64,000 bases of DNA. Origin: Picocystis sp. L7 (lineage: Eukaryota > Chlorophyta > Picocystophyceae > Picocystales > Picocystaceae). Shown piece after piece: positions 39,367-50,468 of this stretch (positions are counted from its first letter, which is position 1; each line of letters opens with the position of its first letter). The notes beneath the pieces were generated by a model. That model saw only the letters and a program-made list of their open reading frames with translations, had not been told where the DNA came from and did no database searches. The translations under genes were made by a program, and so were the position numbers. The DNA lies in assembly GCA_020975725.1 (NCBI GenBank), contig QXJR01000019.1, positions 372,001 to 436,000 of the forward strand, read 5' to 3'.

Positions 39367-40866
39367 TTATTCGTCATAGGACACAGACAGGTGGTAGTCC
39401 TTGGCAGTCCTGGAAGCCCTCCACGCCAAGAAGAGGAACAAAGTGCATGGAACCAGCAGGAAGGAAGCTACAACCATGGTGATGCGGACAGCGATGGCTG
39501 GAGGGTACATGCCTTCCAAGGCATCCTCCAACAGACCGAGCAAGGGAGGGGAAGGAACATCCCCAAACAAATGGATGGCCACCACCGACAATGCCATGGA
39601 GAATGGGCGCAAACCTTGAGGAACAGACCACATAGCTGCAGCGTTGACAGGAGCTCCCGTGGAAAAGATGAATAGCTCCCCGAAAAAAAAACACGATAGC
39701 ATGGTACCCAGGTGTGTGACTGTGAAAGCTGCGGCCAGAAACAAAAATCCGATCGCGATGGCCACCGTTGTCATCAACAAGCAAGCTTGCAAACTTGAGC
39801 CAAAAAAGTCAACCCATAACCCTCCTGATAGTGTACCTACAATCCCAGTAAACACAGTGATCATTCCAAACACCACATCTGCATGCGAAGGAACCTCGAA
39901 AGCGACGGGATAGACAGCACGCCCTGCCTTCGGACCCCAGTACGCAAGTGCCCCGATCAATGCTGTGTTAAAGACATAACCCACCAAGAGAAGGCTGTAT
40001 ACCTTGTGGGAAAGTACCACTTTCGAATCCTTCCAGATGGTTTTGGCATGCCATTGAACTTTCTTCGCTTGCAAAAGGCAACGCCCAGCCAGCGTAGGTG
40101 GTGACTCCTGGGTCTCCTCTTGCCTCTGTATGTTTGATCCGTTCTCTTTGCATTCTACCGTGTCTGTGCCCCGCAAGTGAACACTCTTGGGAGCCAAACT
40201 GGCCAGCACAATGAAAGGGATCATGAGAAAAGATTCGGTGAAGAAAGCTGCCCTCCATCCCAATGCAGCAGACACCAGGCCCCCATAAATGTACCCGAGC
40301 GCTACGCCCGTGGGTATTCCCAGGTAGAATATAGCCAACCACGTGGTCTTCTGCCCTGCCGGTGCAACGTCGTCAATGAATGGTGCAGCGAGAGATACAA
40401 ACGAAGCTTCCCCAACCCCCACGAAGGCTCTCGCAAACGCGATGCTCTTGAACCCAGTGGACAAGCCACAAGAGAGCGTAGCCACAAACCAGATGCTGAG
40501 ACCGATGGATATGAGCCACATTTGGTTATGTGTCTGCGAGAGGCTTGCAAAGATGGGCGAGGCCACCAGGAGTCCCACCATGAAAATTGCTGGCAAGAGG
40601 CCATCTTGGAAGTTGTCCAGCTGGAAATCTCCTTGTATCCCTCCACCGGGTTTTCCTTCGGTTCCCATGGCGCCGTTGACGCCGTTGCTGGCGATGACCC
40701 CCCTGTCCAAGTAGGTGACCAGCTGGATTCCACAAAAGACCACCAGCAGAGCTGTCGGTCCCAGCCAAGGTCGCGGACGCATGGGTTCCACGGGTGCGAT
40801 TTCTTCGCCCAGCAGCGGTTCCAAGCTTTCTTCCTCGACTTCATCCACCTCTTCCGCGCCTTCCAT
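39367..40866 (-). CDS. Spinster-like major facilitator (sphingolipid/lysolipid transporter homologue)
   Basis: 499 residues, ATG at 40866. An acidic N-terminus (EEVDEVEEESLEPLLGEE, with a dileucine-like EPLL) precedes about 12 hydrophobic segments. YLDRGVIA in the first helix, then FARAFVGVGEASFVSLAAPFIDD and GQKTTWLAIFYLGIPTGVALGYIYGG, are typical of Spinster family proteins, found in late endosome or lysosome membranes in animals and as predicted sphingolipid transporters in plants. The central loop (residues about 245-275) is hydrophilic. The acidic dileucine signal fits a vacuolar or lysosomal location. Substrate is not known. Confidence 0.88.
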   Translation of the reverse strand: MEGAEEVDEVEEESLEPLLGEEIAPVEPMRPRPWLGPTALLVVFCGIQLVTYLDRGVIASNGVNGAMGTEGKPGGGIQGDFQLDNFQDGLLPAIFMVGLLVASPIFASLSQTHNQMWLISIGLSIWFVATLSCGLSTGFKSIAFARAFVGVGEASFVSLAAPFIDDVAPAGQKTTWLAIFYLGIPTGVALGYIYGGLVSAALGWRAAFFTESFLMIPFIVLASLAPKSVHLRGTDTVECKENGSNIQRQEETQESPPTLAGRCLLQAKKVQWHAKTIWKDSKVVLSHKVYSLLLVGYVFNTALIGALAYWGPKAGRAVYPVAFEVPSHADVVFGMITVFTGIVGTLSGGLWVDFFGSSLQACLLMTTVAIAIGFLFLAAAFTVTHLGTMLSCFFFGELFIFSTGAPVNAAAMWSVPQGLRPFSMALSVVAIHLFGDVPSPPLLGLLEDALEGMYPPAIAVRITMVVASFLLVPCTLFLFLAWRASRTAKDYHLSVSYDE

Positions 40867-41087
40867 CGCCTCTTTTCCTTCCGCTTTGCACGTCGCGCGC
40901 GGTGTCGCGACCTATGCCACGCTCGCCTCGAGTGTCCACACTGCTCCTTCCTGACCCGACGTGGTCCCAAGGATGGCCCATCCCTACCCTGGCAATAGCT
41001 CTCATGGACCGTAAAAAGGGTCTGTCTTTGCACGTCTTCGGGTGGCAAGGGGAAGGCAAAGGGTTAACCGAAAGAGGCGTTGGGTTT

Positions 41088-41681
41088 TTACTGGGAACAC
41101 AGCTGGTGTTGGAAGGTGTCCACGTCCAGGATGGCGATGCCTGCCTGTGCCATGTCGTACAAGTTGGATTGCTGCACCACGTTCGTGGATGAAGCGGTGG
41201 CGTCTCCAAGGACGCTCACTTGTGGGTAATCCAACGCCACCGCGTCGTAGGCGGTGGCACGGATGCAATTGGGCGTCTGCACTCCCGACACCACCACGTG
41301 CTCGATGGCCAACCTGCGCAACAGAAGGTCCAGGTGGGTGGCGAAGAAGCCACTCCATCTGCGCTTGATCACCACAGGTTCGTCATCCAAAGCCGACAAC
41401 CCCTCCACCAGCTTCGCTCCGTCCGTGCCCGCCACGGTTGCGCCTTTCCCTCCGTCCTCGAAGAGTGCTTTCCGGCAAGACTCCACGTCCAAGCCGCTCG
41501 GCAAGTGTTCCCTCACCACCCAGATCACAATTGCGCCGCATCTTCGTGCCGTTTCGACCGCTTGGCACACTTTGGGAAGGCAGTTCATGGCTCCCTTCAC
41601 GCACAGCGGTGCATCTGGGAGGCAGAAGTCATTTTGCATGTCCACCACCAGCAGCGCAGTCCGCTCCGCTGCAGGCGCCAT
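41088..41681 (-). CDS. Isochorismatase-like cysteine hydrolase
   Basis: 197 residues from the ATG at 41681. The Asp-Lys-Cys triad of the family is in place: LLVVDMQNDFC, VIKRRWSGFFAT and GVQTPNCIRATAYDA, with the cis-peptide-type VQTP before the Cys. Members cleave amides such as nicotinamide, or pyrimidine breakdown products; the text does not tell which. It looks cytosolic. Its start faces the TraB-like gene with a 253-bp gap. Confidence 0.9.
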   Translation of the reverse strand: MAPAAERTALLVVDMQNDFCLPDAPLCVKGAMNCLPKVCQAVETARRCGAIVIWVVREHLPSGLDVESCRKALFEDGGKGATVAGTDGAKLVEGLSALDDEPVVIKRRWSGFFATHLDLLLRRLAIEHVVVSGVQTPNCIRATAYDAVALDYPQVSVLGDATASSTNVVQQSNLYDMAQAGIAILDVDTFQHQLCSQ

Positions 41682-41934
41682 CTGGGATGCGTCGACCGCT
41701 CTTCCCCGTCCCGATCGAACGAGAGGCTCCCCTTCCAATATCAGGTCCGCTCCTTTCGCCGCAAGCGATCGCTCGCAGTCGGCGCGACGGCGGTTTGCAC
41801 GTGTCGTCCAGCGCCTGGAGCCAAGCGGATGGTTTCGAAGACCTCACACGTCCGATCCACCCAGGACCCGACCACGGATAAACCCTAGCTAAAACTTCGT
41901 ATGCCCCCCTTTCGACCGGAGGGGAGGGGGGCGA

Positions 41935-43275
41935 ATGGGGCCATGGGGAAGCGGAAGGGGGGCACCTACGAACGAGTGGGCATCGCCTTGGCCACCGACA
42001 CACGCGGTTGCGCTCTTCGCACCATGCGACACGATGGGATGGGGAAGGAACGCCAAAAGAGTGCTTGCAGCGAGGTACGAGAACGCTTCCCGTCGACGCA
42101 GCCAGGCACAGACGCGGTTCTTGCGCATCGAAAAATCGAAGGAAGGACGTGTCGAGCTGCAGAGTGCGGTGGCCAACTTCGTGGGCACAGGAAAGGATGG
42201 AAGCCGAGTGCGACTGGATCTCGTGGCGCTCGTGCACGTTGCAGATGAACAATACTACAAGAAAATACACGAGCGATGTGGCAAGTGCGACCGAGTGCTC
42301 TTCGAGATGATTACCGCCCGAGAAAACGTCCACACGGACGTCCACGGACGGAAGACGCTCAAGCGACGGATGTTCCCCACGGCACAGCAGATCGAAATGG
42401 CGAGTGCGTATGGTTTGAAGTCCCAGATCCAGTCCATGGACTGCTGTCGAGAGGGCTGGTACCTCGCAGACTTGGAGAAGGAGGTGGTACAGAAACTTCA
42501 AGAGAATGCCCGTGAGGCTGTGTGGGGCTCATCACCAGCCCAGTTGCTAGCTGGCAACATGGTGGAAGCTCTCCGATTGCTGGTTGAGGGAAGATCAAGC
42601 GGGGCAATGAAGAGCAAGTTGGTCCGAGCCCTCCTCTGGATCACACCGTGCCCGGAAGCAGGACTTTTGCTGCTGGATTGGGCTCGGCAAGGTGGCCGGC
42701 CAGCTCCTGTACTACTCCCGCTGGCCTCTACCCTGTTTGCACTGGACCTTCCTACCTCTAGAAAATTAGCTTTTGCACAAGACCTTGTCTCTGGACAGGC
42801 AATCGGTATCAGGGCAAACGACCCCAGGACCACATTGATAGGGAAGAGGAACGAGGCTGCGGTCACTGCAGTCTCCCAGGCGATTGAGGACGGGTGCAAG
42901 CACATTGCAGTCCTTTATGGTGGCTTGCACATGAAAGATCTGGCCAGGAGACTAGAAGTCGAGCTGGACTTCTACCAGACAGGAGAAGAGTGGAACGTTG
43001 CATGGGAAGTGAATCAGAGGCCAACTGCATTGCCTGCATTGACTGGCTTGTTTGTGGCCTCTTTGACGTTGCTAGGCATTGACGCCTTGGACTGGCTTGA
43101 TACTCTGGATTTTGTTGTCGAAAGCTGGGCTTCCACAGGACCGACTGCGGCTACCCTGAATGTTTTGCTATACTTACTCCGTCATGCAGTTATATACCTT
43201 TCCTTGGGGAGGTGGCTGTTGGAATGGGATCAAGAACTGTTTCAAGAGGAGGTGGCCCAGCATGTCGTGGAATAA
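41935..43275 (+). CDS. TraB/PrgY-family membrane protein
   Basis: 446 residues from the ATG at 41935; a later in-frame ATG at 42034 would remove 33 residues that look non-conserved. The TraB domain starts ELQSAVANF, then LVALVHVADEQYYKKI and VLFEMITAREN, and closes with LIGKRNEAAVTAV and HIAVLYGGLHMKDLARRLE. These are the two GxxH-like blocks of the TraB/TIKI superfamily, some of which are metalloproteases. Two hydrophobic stretches follow (about 362-385 and 405-425), so it is membrane-bound, perhaps in the plastid or mitochondrion. Function in algae is not established. Confidence 0.78.
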   Translation: MGPWGSGRGAPTNEWASPWPPTHAVALFAPCDTMGWGRNAKRVLAARYENASRRRSQAQTRFLRIEKSKEGRVELQSAVANFVGTGKDGSRVRLDLVALVHVADEQYYKKIHERCGKCDRVLFEMITARENVHTDVHGRKTLKRRMFPTAQQIEMASAYGLKSQIQSMDCCREGWYLADLEKEVVQKLQENAREAVWGSSPAQLLAGNMVEALRLLVEGRSSGAMKSKLVRALLWITPCPEAGLLLLDWARQGGRPAPVLLPLASTLFALDLPTSRKLAFAQDLVSGQAIGIRANDPRTTLIGKRNEAAVTAVSQAIEDGCKHIAVLYGGLHMKDLARRLEVELDFYQTGEEWNVAWEVNQRPTALPALTGLFVASLTLLGIDALDWLDTLDFVVESWASTGPTAATLNVLLYLLRHAVIYLSLGRWLLEWDQELFQEEVAQHVVE

Positions 43276-46200
43276 ATTTTTGCTCGGCCAAGGGAATAGT
43301 GGGACACCTTCAGCCCAACCGGTCGTGCATAAAATGACGAGGAAATGCAGGTGCGTTGCCCAACATCTGCCTACTATGGGTTTGACACTCCTATACTGTA
43401 GAGTACTCATGGGGAAAGCTCTCCTTGCTTCCTTTCGTGGTCCCACAACATCCTTTCATTTGGGATTCAAACCTTTGCCCCATTTCTCTACTTCTTTCGC
43501 TTTCGAGCAACTTTGATTTCTACGTCGCGTTCGAAACAAGGAGTTGCAGATGTTTATCAAGGCATTGGAGCACCTATCATCGAGCTTCTTTCCATGGGGT
43601 TGGAGAGACTACACCAATGCGGGTTTCAGACCGTCCTCTCTATGTCTCGCCCTCCACACCCTTCCACAAAGACGTGTGCTTCATGGGGGATGATTGTCGC
43701 TCAAAACTTGTCTTTGATCCGGGATTCGAAACTGCACTAGCACTCTCTTGAGAGTTGAATTGTCGACGTTGAATCCTCAGTTCTCCCACGGGCTGAAAAC
43801 TTTGCGCATTCGTACAGCACATTCTCGGTGTTCTTCCTTCCGATCTTTGTTAGCATGCAATAGAAAATGCTAGCAAAGTTGCCGTTTCCCTCTGCACAGG
43901 CAACCATTGATTCGCCCATTTTTTTGTGCGTATGTCGAACAAAGACACGCCTATGTATCTTTCACTACCTAGTTGTACCCAACCAACTTCGCAAAACTTC
44001 CCCGCATGGATGAGGCTTGGGACAGTGTTTCAAAGACAACTAAGGGATTGCTCGGTGAAGCCACTATGCAACCTCTCAATCGGCCTGAAAGATCACGTTT
44101 GCAATGCAATAGTTCCTCCTCGAGGCAAGCATCAAACACCGGTCGTACCCATCCTTCCAAAAGAAATAGAAGATGTTCCCTCCGCTTTCGTCGGTTCCCA
44201 TGCACATGTCGTTTGGACTTGATTTCACGAACAGTGCTTTAGTGGGTTTTTGGAAGGTTTCTCGAGCCGTTCGTAATGGGCGCAAATGGCAATCTTGGTT
44301 GTTCCCACTATCCTCATGAACTTCACAACCACTCAAAGCATTCAATTCACGTTCAACGTGGGTAGCCTATCCTCTGTGCTCATCGTGGCATGAAAAGCTT
44401 CGTGATTGGTGCTTGCCCACCCCCACTCTCGGACGAAGCCTTAGAAAACGTTGGTAACTTCTTTTGCGAATTGATTTCGGATTCCAAAGTTAAGGACCAA
44501 GTGCAAACGCGATCTCCGTTGACCACGTTTACGTACCCTTGACAAAAAGGACGTACTTGACCATCTTGGCAAGGTAAAATAAATGCGCATAGCATTCCTC
44601 TTGGAAAGCAAAGGCATGACCTAGGATCCCCTTTTGATTTCGACTATCCACTTCAAGATCGGATAGCAAAAGCTCATGGATAGCCTAATATCTCTTAGGG
44701 AGAGTCTGGTTGTGAAGACGTTACACCAACGACTTGCTCGCCTTCCTCCGATTTGATCGAAGGACCGAAGCTTCGATTACTTCCTTTACACCCGAGGAGT
44801 AGACCCCAATTTTCGATCCAACCACTCTATTCCCGTGCTGCCGTGCATTTTGAAATCGATGAAGTATTTATGGCACCAAACAAATAGACGTTGATATCTA
44901 CCTTGTATCGATCGCGTACGTCTTCCATGGCGTGTAGAGTGCAATGTCTTTTGCGAAAGGAGGCTATATCTTTACGTGGTATATACATACCTTCCGCACT
45001 AGACACCAACTGTGTGTAAAACATTTGCTCGAACACGTTGGGATGTCCATACTACTCCAATCTTGGGTCACGGCGCCATGGATGGTAACTTGGAGCGATG
45101 AATTCAAAAGTGCGCTCGCCGAATGCATAACATAAATGTACGTTAGAGCCAAGGTTAGGACCACACATCTGCTTTCTGGCGTGGACACACTATGCCACGT
45201 AAAGGTCCCTTCAACGTACGATTTATGATGTTTTCTTTTATGTGGACTTTAGATCTTCGATCTTTTGGATCCAATTAGGTCACTTTCGTTTTTATCGGTT
45301 GGATCCTTTCACGCCAACGTTCGTATCCGGATCCTTGTGCATTGAGAGGGTTGGACCTTGACCAAGGACACCCCGGCGAACTCCTCGAGGGGTAATTTGT
45401 ATCGAAAATCTACATCGATATTGATGTGGGATATGCAATCGATATGCAGAGGGGAAGTCCTCAATCGACGTATCGCACGAGTTTCAATGGCCCAAGTTAT
45501 TTGACCAAGTTGACGTAGTGTTTGACTTTAGAGAGAATGCGGATTGACGCACACGTGCCGCCTCTTGGGGGGTTTCCCAGCAATCACACGAAGCGCCTAC
45601 TTACCAAAGACGGGGTTTCTTGCGCCTTCTCCTTGCATTGTTTCCATGGACATAAGTTTGCACTTCGCCACATGAGGGTGTCTCCGTGGTTGGTCTTGGT
45701 TGGCTCGCTCTTATTGACAAGGTGGCAGAGCCTCGTTGCGTAGCTTGGTTAGATGGGTACGTCATCATTCCACAGTTTTTAGACAAAATTATGTTCGACT
45801 CTCTTCAAATCGGCTAACAACACCCGATCTTTCTCATCCACGTTAGCGATAGTGGTACCTTTTCACGGGTCTCGACCTGATGCATGGCTCACAAAGGCTG
45901 CCTTTACTGATATTTTGGTTGGTATACGAAATTAAGTTGGTGGCGAACGTGTGAGGCCAAGCATGTTGAGCTCTTGCGATGACTCTTGATGGATGAGCTG
46001 TCCGTCACCACCGGTGAGATCCATCACCTTTGCCGTGAGGAGTTGGATTAAATCTTGGAAGATGTTGCGAACTGAGGCTGTTGTGATGTTGCCAAAGTCG
46101 GCATCTCTTTCTTCGAGGCATTGAAGAACAACTTTGGGGGGGTTGACCTTCAATTTCCCGGTGGAATCTGCTATCGAAGTACAACTAAATAGGATATGCA

Positions 46201-48123
46201 CATTCACAAGTATTCCCGTGGTTGCGATGCGGTTACGGCACCAATCTTGAGTGCCATCAAAGGTAAGGAATTGCTTTAATGATTTTCGAGATGGATCACG
46301 CCATAGTGGTAAGAAGCGTAGAGAGTTCTATAGGCTCAAATCTCGGTGAAGGAACTCTTCATGGTACGAAAGGGTTGCCAAACAATGCTCCAACAAAAGT
46401 TGCATTGATGGCTTTTGAATAAAACTATCGAAGCTTGGTGTGGGAGGAAGATCGAGGACCCGCATGTCCACTGTAGGAAGGAAGTCGAGCAAACTTCGTT
46501 TCACTTGATGTTGAATGGTTGGCCATGATCCTCCAGATAATCCGGTCACCAGCTACTTCGCAACGCAGTTAGGCAATGACAACATCACCTATGCCTCATT
46601 TCTCCCGTTATATTTAGCAACAATGCTCGATGCCTCAGCCATTCCGGATGTCACAAATGTATACTTGCTTTGAATTACGATGCCATCAATTAGTAGGTTG
46701 TGTGCCCACAATCTCAATATTTTTCTGTCCGTGCTACCATTTGCTTGGTAAATCGATTAAATACACCACACAATTTCAAGAAAATACTTCTATCAAGTTT
46801 GGTCCTTCCTTTTGTAGATGCAAAGACTGCCAAACGATAGAATATGATACATGCTTCGCATTTTGGGATTAGCATGTTCATACCAAAAATGTGGACCTCG
46901 CCTCCTCCATCTCCCTCACTTTTTGCGTTGGAAGAAAGTCTCTTTACAATCATTTCCCCAAAGCAAAGTGAAAATGCCAAAATGCACATGTCGTGAATGC
47001 CCTCGCGGAATGATTCTACGAGTGTATATGAAAAAAGTGAGTGCTCCACATCCTAGTTTGAAATAGGTCATGCATCATTGCACAATACAAAGGGGATAGA
47101 AAGAAACACTTTCCCAACTTATTCAACTCTCTTGCGTCTTTCTTGTGTTCTTGTGGAAACGCTGTTTGGAGCAAAGTGACGAGCTCTTTTGCACGAATGC
47201 CGAACCATGTTACCACGGGCACACCAACCACATGAAATAAAAGGCGCGGTGCCGAATCAAGCTTCCTACAACCTTTTGAATGGATGTCTTCTCCTCACTT
47301 GTTATTTTGCCATGCACTTGGCAAAAAGTAGCTCCAAGCAAGGAAATTTCGGCGCTTCAAATGCAAAATGTCCTTGTGGCCTAGTTTGGGCCGAATGCCG
47401 GACGTGCGAACGCCGGTCGGAACATTCGGCGTTCGCAACAGTCCAATAAGTCATTCGGCCCAACCATGCTTGAAGCCTACTCTACTAACAAGGTTGACGT
47501 TGGCGAGGATCTTCTTCGCTTCTTACACACGTCGAGCCTCAATCAATCGGAGGATTCGCTCTAATTAGAATTCGAACACGACTGCGTGCGCCCCAAGCTC
47601 CTTCATGCCTCGATTTCCATCCACTGCCCAATCTAGGAACTCTGATGTTTTTGCCATGTAGTCTTTCGAAGTAGCCTTGGATCTGCTCATGCCATGGATC
47701 CGTCAAGTCAATTCGATGTCGATGGCGGTACCACCACTTCCCTCATTGTCGCGACCGTCGTTCCGTTATCTTTGAATTGGCGCTGCCGGCGACCGTGCCA
47801 CCATATTCGACGTCGATCCCGGGCTAGTGGATCGATATTCAATTGACATCTCTGTTCCCGATAATTGAGATCCTCATTCTTATTCATCGAGATCAAAATA
47901 CTGTGAAGTATCGATACAATGTGCAATGAATTTTTGTGATTTTAACTCGGTTGCACACCGAGCGCGCTAGAGGAAAAATCAGAGAAAAAAACACTAGAAT
48001 TTTGACGTGTTGGAAAAATCGATGCAAGAGGTATCGATTGAGAGGGCCAGTCCACAACGAAACCTCCCTCCTTTCCAATGATAGTGTACCATCCTCATCT
48101 GACATCTTCCTTCTGTCTGCACG
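43276..48123. other. Low-GC island 3, no recognisable gene
   Basis: About 4.8 kb, clearly richer in A+T than its flanks. After the TraB 3' UTR no frame exceeds about 115 codons. Several minus-strand frames follow each other (47231-47016, 47049-46714, 46549-46328, 46207-45932), but I do not recognise a transposase, reverse transcriptase, capsid or other hallmark in them. A nested hairpin at 47386-47463 is annotated separately. Small imperfect hairpins exist near 43848-43880 and 45407-45422. GTATCGATAC occurs near 47909. It may be decayed mobile or gene sequence, or a structural region. Nothing allows a family call. Confidence 0.5.
47386..47463. repeat. Nested double inverted repeat (78 bp)
   Basis: The outer arms TTGGGCCGAATG (47386-47397) and CATTCGGCCCAA (47452-47463) are perfect 12-bp reverse complements. 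Inside, GCGAACGCCG (47406-47415) and CGGCGTTCGC (47427-47436) form a second perfect 10-bp pair with an 11-nt loop. The block is GC-rich in A+T-rich surroundings. It could be a MITE-like element, or a structured RNA or cruciform site. Confidence 0.9.
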
Positions 48124-48935
48124 GTGCACTTCCATCTAGTTCATGGTTGCTGCGTCAGTGTCTCCTCATTCACCAGTATGCCTGAAGTTGGGGTCGTTGG
48201 GTTAGGTTCACAGGTGCGCGAACATCCCTCAGCGAATGGCGGTGCCGGATGGTCTCTCCCTGAACGGTCCCGCAACCACGATGGACGCGCCGGGTCAGAC
48301 CGTGCGTCGAAATGGCAAAGCGCGACGAGGAAAGCGATCTCATCCACTCGTCCTTAATCGGGCCTTGGGGAGGCAGGAACCCATCCGCCAATCCTCTGCG
48401 GGTAATGTTGTACGACAGGTTGCTCCAATGACCGTCCGTTGTGCCGTTTGCAACGGCCCGAAGAGGATATCGATCGGTCCCCGGTCCCTGATTGATTTAA
48501 GATACGTCCTCTGCAGGCTTTGTTCGATGGATGGCAGCCCCATCGCTCCAGTTGGCGCGTTTCCATTGGTCCTGCGAACGGCATGGGGATCGACCCGACG
48601 AGCCCGGGAAACAGTCCGAGCCCTTGATCGGAGGGATCGGGTTCAATTGGAACGGATGATCCGACTTCCGAGAGGGACTCGGTCGACCCCCCCGTGCCGA
48701 TCCCTCTGCGCAAACTGTCGCATGTGGGGGGAGTATGACCGTGCAAGATCCGGACGATGGGAGGAGAAGGTCTTGATGACCGCAGAGGAATTCCTCCTTC
48801 CAGGGCCTCTGGCCATTCGTCGGAAGCTCAACAGAAGACATTTGTCGTCGGCGTGCTTCCGCCACGCGCAGCGGAGCAGCGAACGAGAAGCGCAGGTGAC
48901 TGCCAAGGACGGTCCTGGCACACCTCGAAACCAGT
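48124..48935. promoter_or_regulatory. Upstream region of coiled-coil orphan 1
   Basis: About 0.8 kb where GC returns to the gene level. GATATCGATCGG lies near 48465 and GGGATCGACC at 48586-48595. A 247-codon frame (48236-48979) overlaps it with two CxxC pairs, but it overlaps the next gene's start and many frames on both strands; I do not accept it as a gene. Confidence 0.4.
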
Positions 48936-49409
48936 ATGGTATCCCTTCCCGGGAAAGTAGCGGCCCAGTCGGTGGGTAAATACTCGAATATGAGCCAGAC
49001 GGTCACCACCAACAAGCCACCCCGAGGAACAGGAACAGGCACGCACGCGGTCAAGGTAAACGAAACGAAGAGACAAAGGATGTCGATGGAGTGCGGCACC
49101 ACGGTAGCCTCGTCATCTTGTGCAGAGCAAGAAGCGGACTCGGTGGACTCCGGTCTCTGCCAGAGCTTGCTGAAGCGTATTTTCTCGGCGGGTTCGACCC
49201 AGTGCCTGGAAGTGCGAGGGGACGGGAGTCGCGGCTTTGTCGTGAACGATGCTTTCATGGAGTGCATTAGGCAACAACAGGAGCAGCAGCAGAAGCGGAT
49301 AGAATTCTTGGAGCTAGAAAACAAGTACCTGAGGAACTACTCTGGACTGGGGGACGTAAGCCTGGGCTTCCCAGTGAAGAAGGGACAGTCTCCGCAGAAC
49401 AATAACTGA
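48936..49409 (+). CDS. Hypothetical coiled-coil protein (orphan 1)
   Basis: 157 residues from the ATG at 48936; a second in-frame ATG (SNMSQTVTTNK) starts 18 codons later. The first half is Thr/Ser-rich and basic. Residues about 85-110 (LCQSLLKRIFSAGSTQCLEV) look like a folded patch, and the C-terminus has a short coiled coil (RQQQEQQQKRIEFLELENKY). I recognise no family. A possible GTAAAC donor near 49054 could mean a different exon structure. It faces the ATP synthase d gene, 206 bp between stops. Confidence 0.5.
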   Translation: MVSLPGKVAAQSVGKYSNMSQTVTTNKPPRGTGTGTHAVKVNETKRQRMSMECGTTVASSSCAEQEADSVDSGLCQSLLKRIFSAGSTQCLEVRGDGSRGFVVNDAFMECIRQQQEQQQKRIEFLELENKYLRNYSGLGDVSLGFPVKKGQSPQNNN

Positions 49410-49615
49410 ACAAACGATGTGGTGTTGGATGCACTGGCTGACGAGCGCGAGTTGAGGCAACGTTGTACTTGTCTTCTCAGTCCTTACACAGAAAGGGAGC
49501 TTGTAGAGGCGCTATACGTCCTGTAAAAAAATGATGTACTCTTTGAAAGACATCGGACTTGCCTGGAAAGACAAGGTGCTGTCAGGAAGCCTTGACTCTC
49601 TGGTCCCCTGCCCCC

Positions 49616-50468
49616 TCACCATTTGTGCTCAGAAATTTCCTTGTCTATTTGCCTTGCCAAGGCAGGGTTCGCGTCGAGTTCCTCATCGATGGTTGTTGTG
49701 TGCAGCCTTGCGATGGCAGCATCGATGTTTTGTATTTCCCTGTCGATTTCTTGCAGCCTCAGGTCGGCCTCTTGCTTGGACTTCTCAGCCTCCTTCTGCA
49801 GTTGGGCGAATTCCGACTCGAACTCTTTAAGCATTGAGTCATCAATCTTTGGGATGTTGATGTTCGTGTACGCTTGCTTGAACATTTCCACGATGGAAGG
49901 CGCACCTGAGTTCTTGCTGAGGTCGTCCCAGTCAATGGGCTCTACTGGTCCGGGATCGCTCCTAATGAATGCCATGATCTCTTCGTACGCCTTTCTCAGG
50001 GACGCGAGTTCTTTCTTCCCTTCCTCTGTCACTACGATTTTCGAGATGTCGGACCAATCCAATTCTGGCACCACAGCTTTTTCCGCCAATCCTCTTGTGC
50101 CGGCCAGGCCATTCGCCCTCACCTGCAAGCAGCGGAGCGGATGTGCTCGGAGGTCAGCCAGCGAGTTCTGGGCCGTGTCGTTTCACGGGTGTTCCACGGG
50201 TCGCTTCTCGGCTTCGCTCCTTCCGAAACGATGGACTTCGAAACGCTTTCGGGTGTCTATCCGAGCGCTTTCTTTCCAGAGCACCGTCCGTTGTTCCTTT
50301 CTGCTCACGTTCCGGTAGGGTTTCCCATCCGGCATCCGTCTCTCGCCTCGTGCGTCCTGACGGTTATCTCCCCCTCCCCTACGTCTCCTCCACGCGTTTC
50401 CCCGTTCGTGTTCCCTTCCCTTCGCGTCTTACCTGGCGTCCCAGGCCCGCCAGTGCGACTCGCAGCAT
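49616..50468 (-). CDS. ATPQ: Mitochondrial ATP synthase subunit d (2 exons)
   Basis: Exon 1 is 50468..50433 (12 codons, MLRVALAGLGRQ), exon 2 is 50122..49616; 180 residues. The 310-bp intron is GTAAGA...TGCAG. The sequence follows plant subunit d: ELDWSDISKIVVTEEGKKEL, PVEPIDWDDLSK, FKQAYTNINIPKIDD, a coiled coil, and a charged end. Subunit d is part of the peripheral stalk of the F1Fo enzyme. The spliced N-terminus, MLRVALAGLGRQ|VRANGLAGTRGLA, is a good amphipathic mitochondrial presequence, which supports the exon call. Exon 2 is certain. Confidence 0.9.

Noticed and set aside
43455-43740. tRNA-like GATTCAAAC and GATTCGAAAC words
   Set aside because: No A box at the right distance and no cloverleaf could be drawn.
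43276-48123. Possible mobile-element proteins in the large low-GC island
   Set aside because: No transposase, reverse transcriptase, integrase, capsid or polymerase hallmark could be recognised, and no flanking repeats were found; no element family can be named.
48236-48979. 247-codon + frame with CAVC and CRLC pairs
   Set aside because: The cysteine pairs are poorly spaced for a known finger, and the frame overlaps the start of orphan 1 and promoter words.
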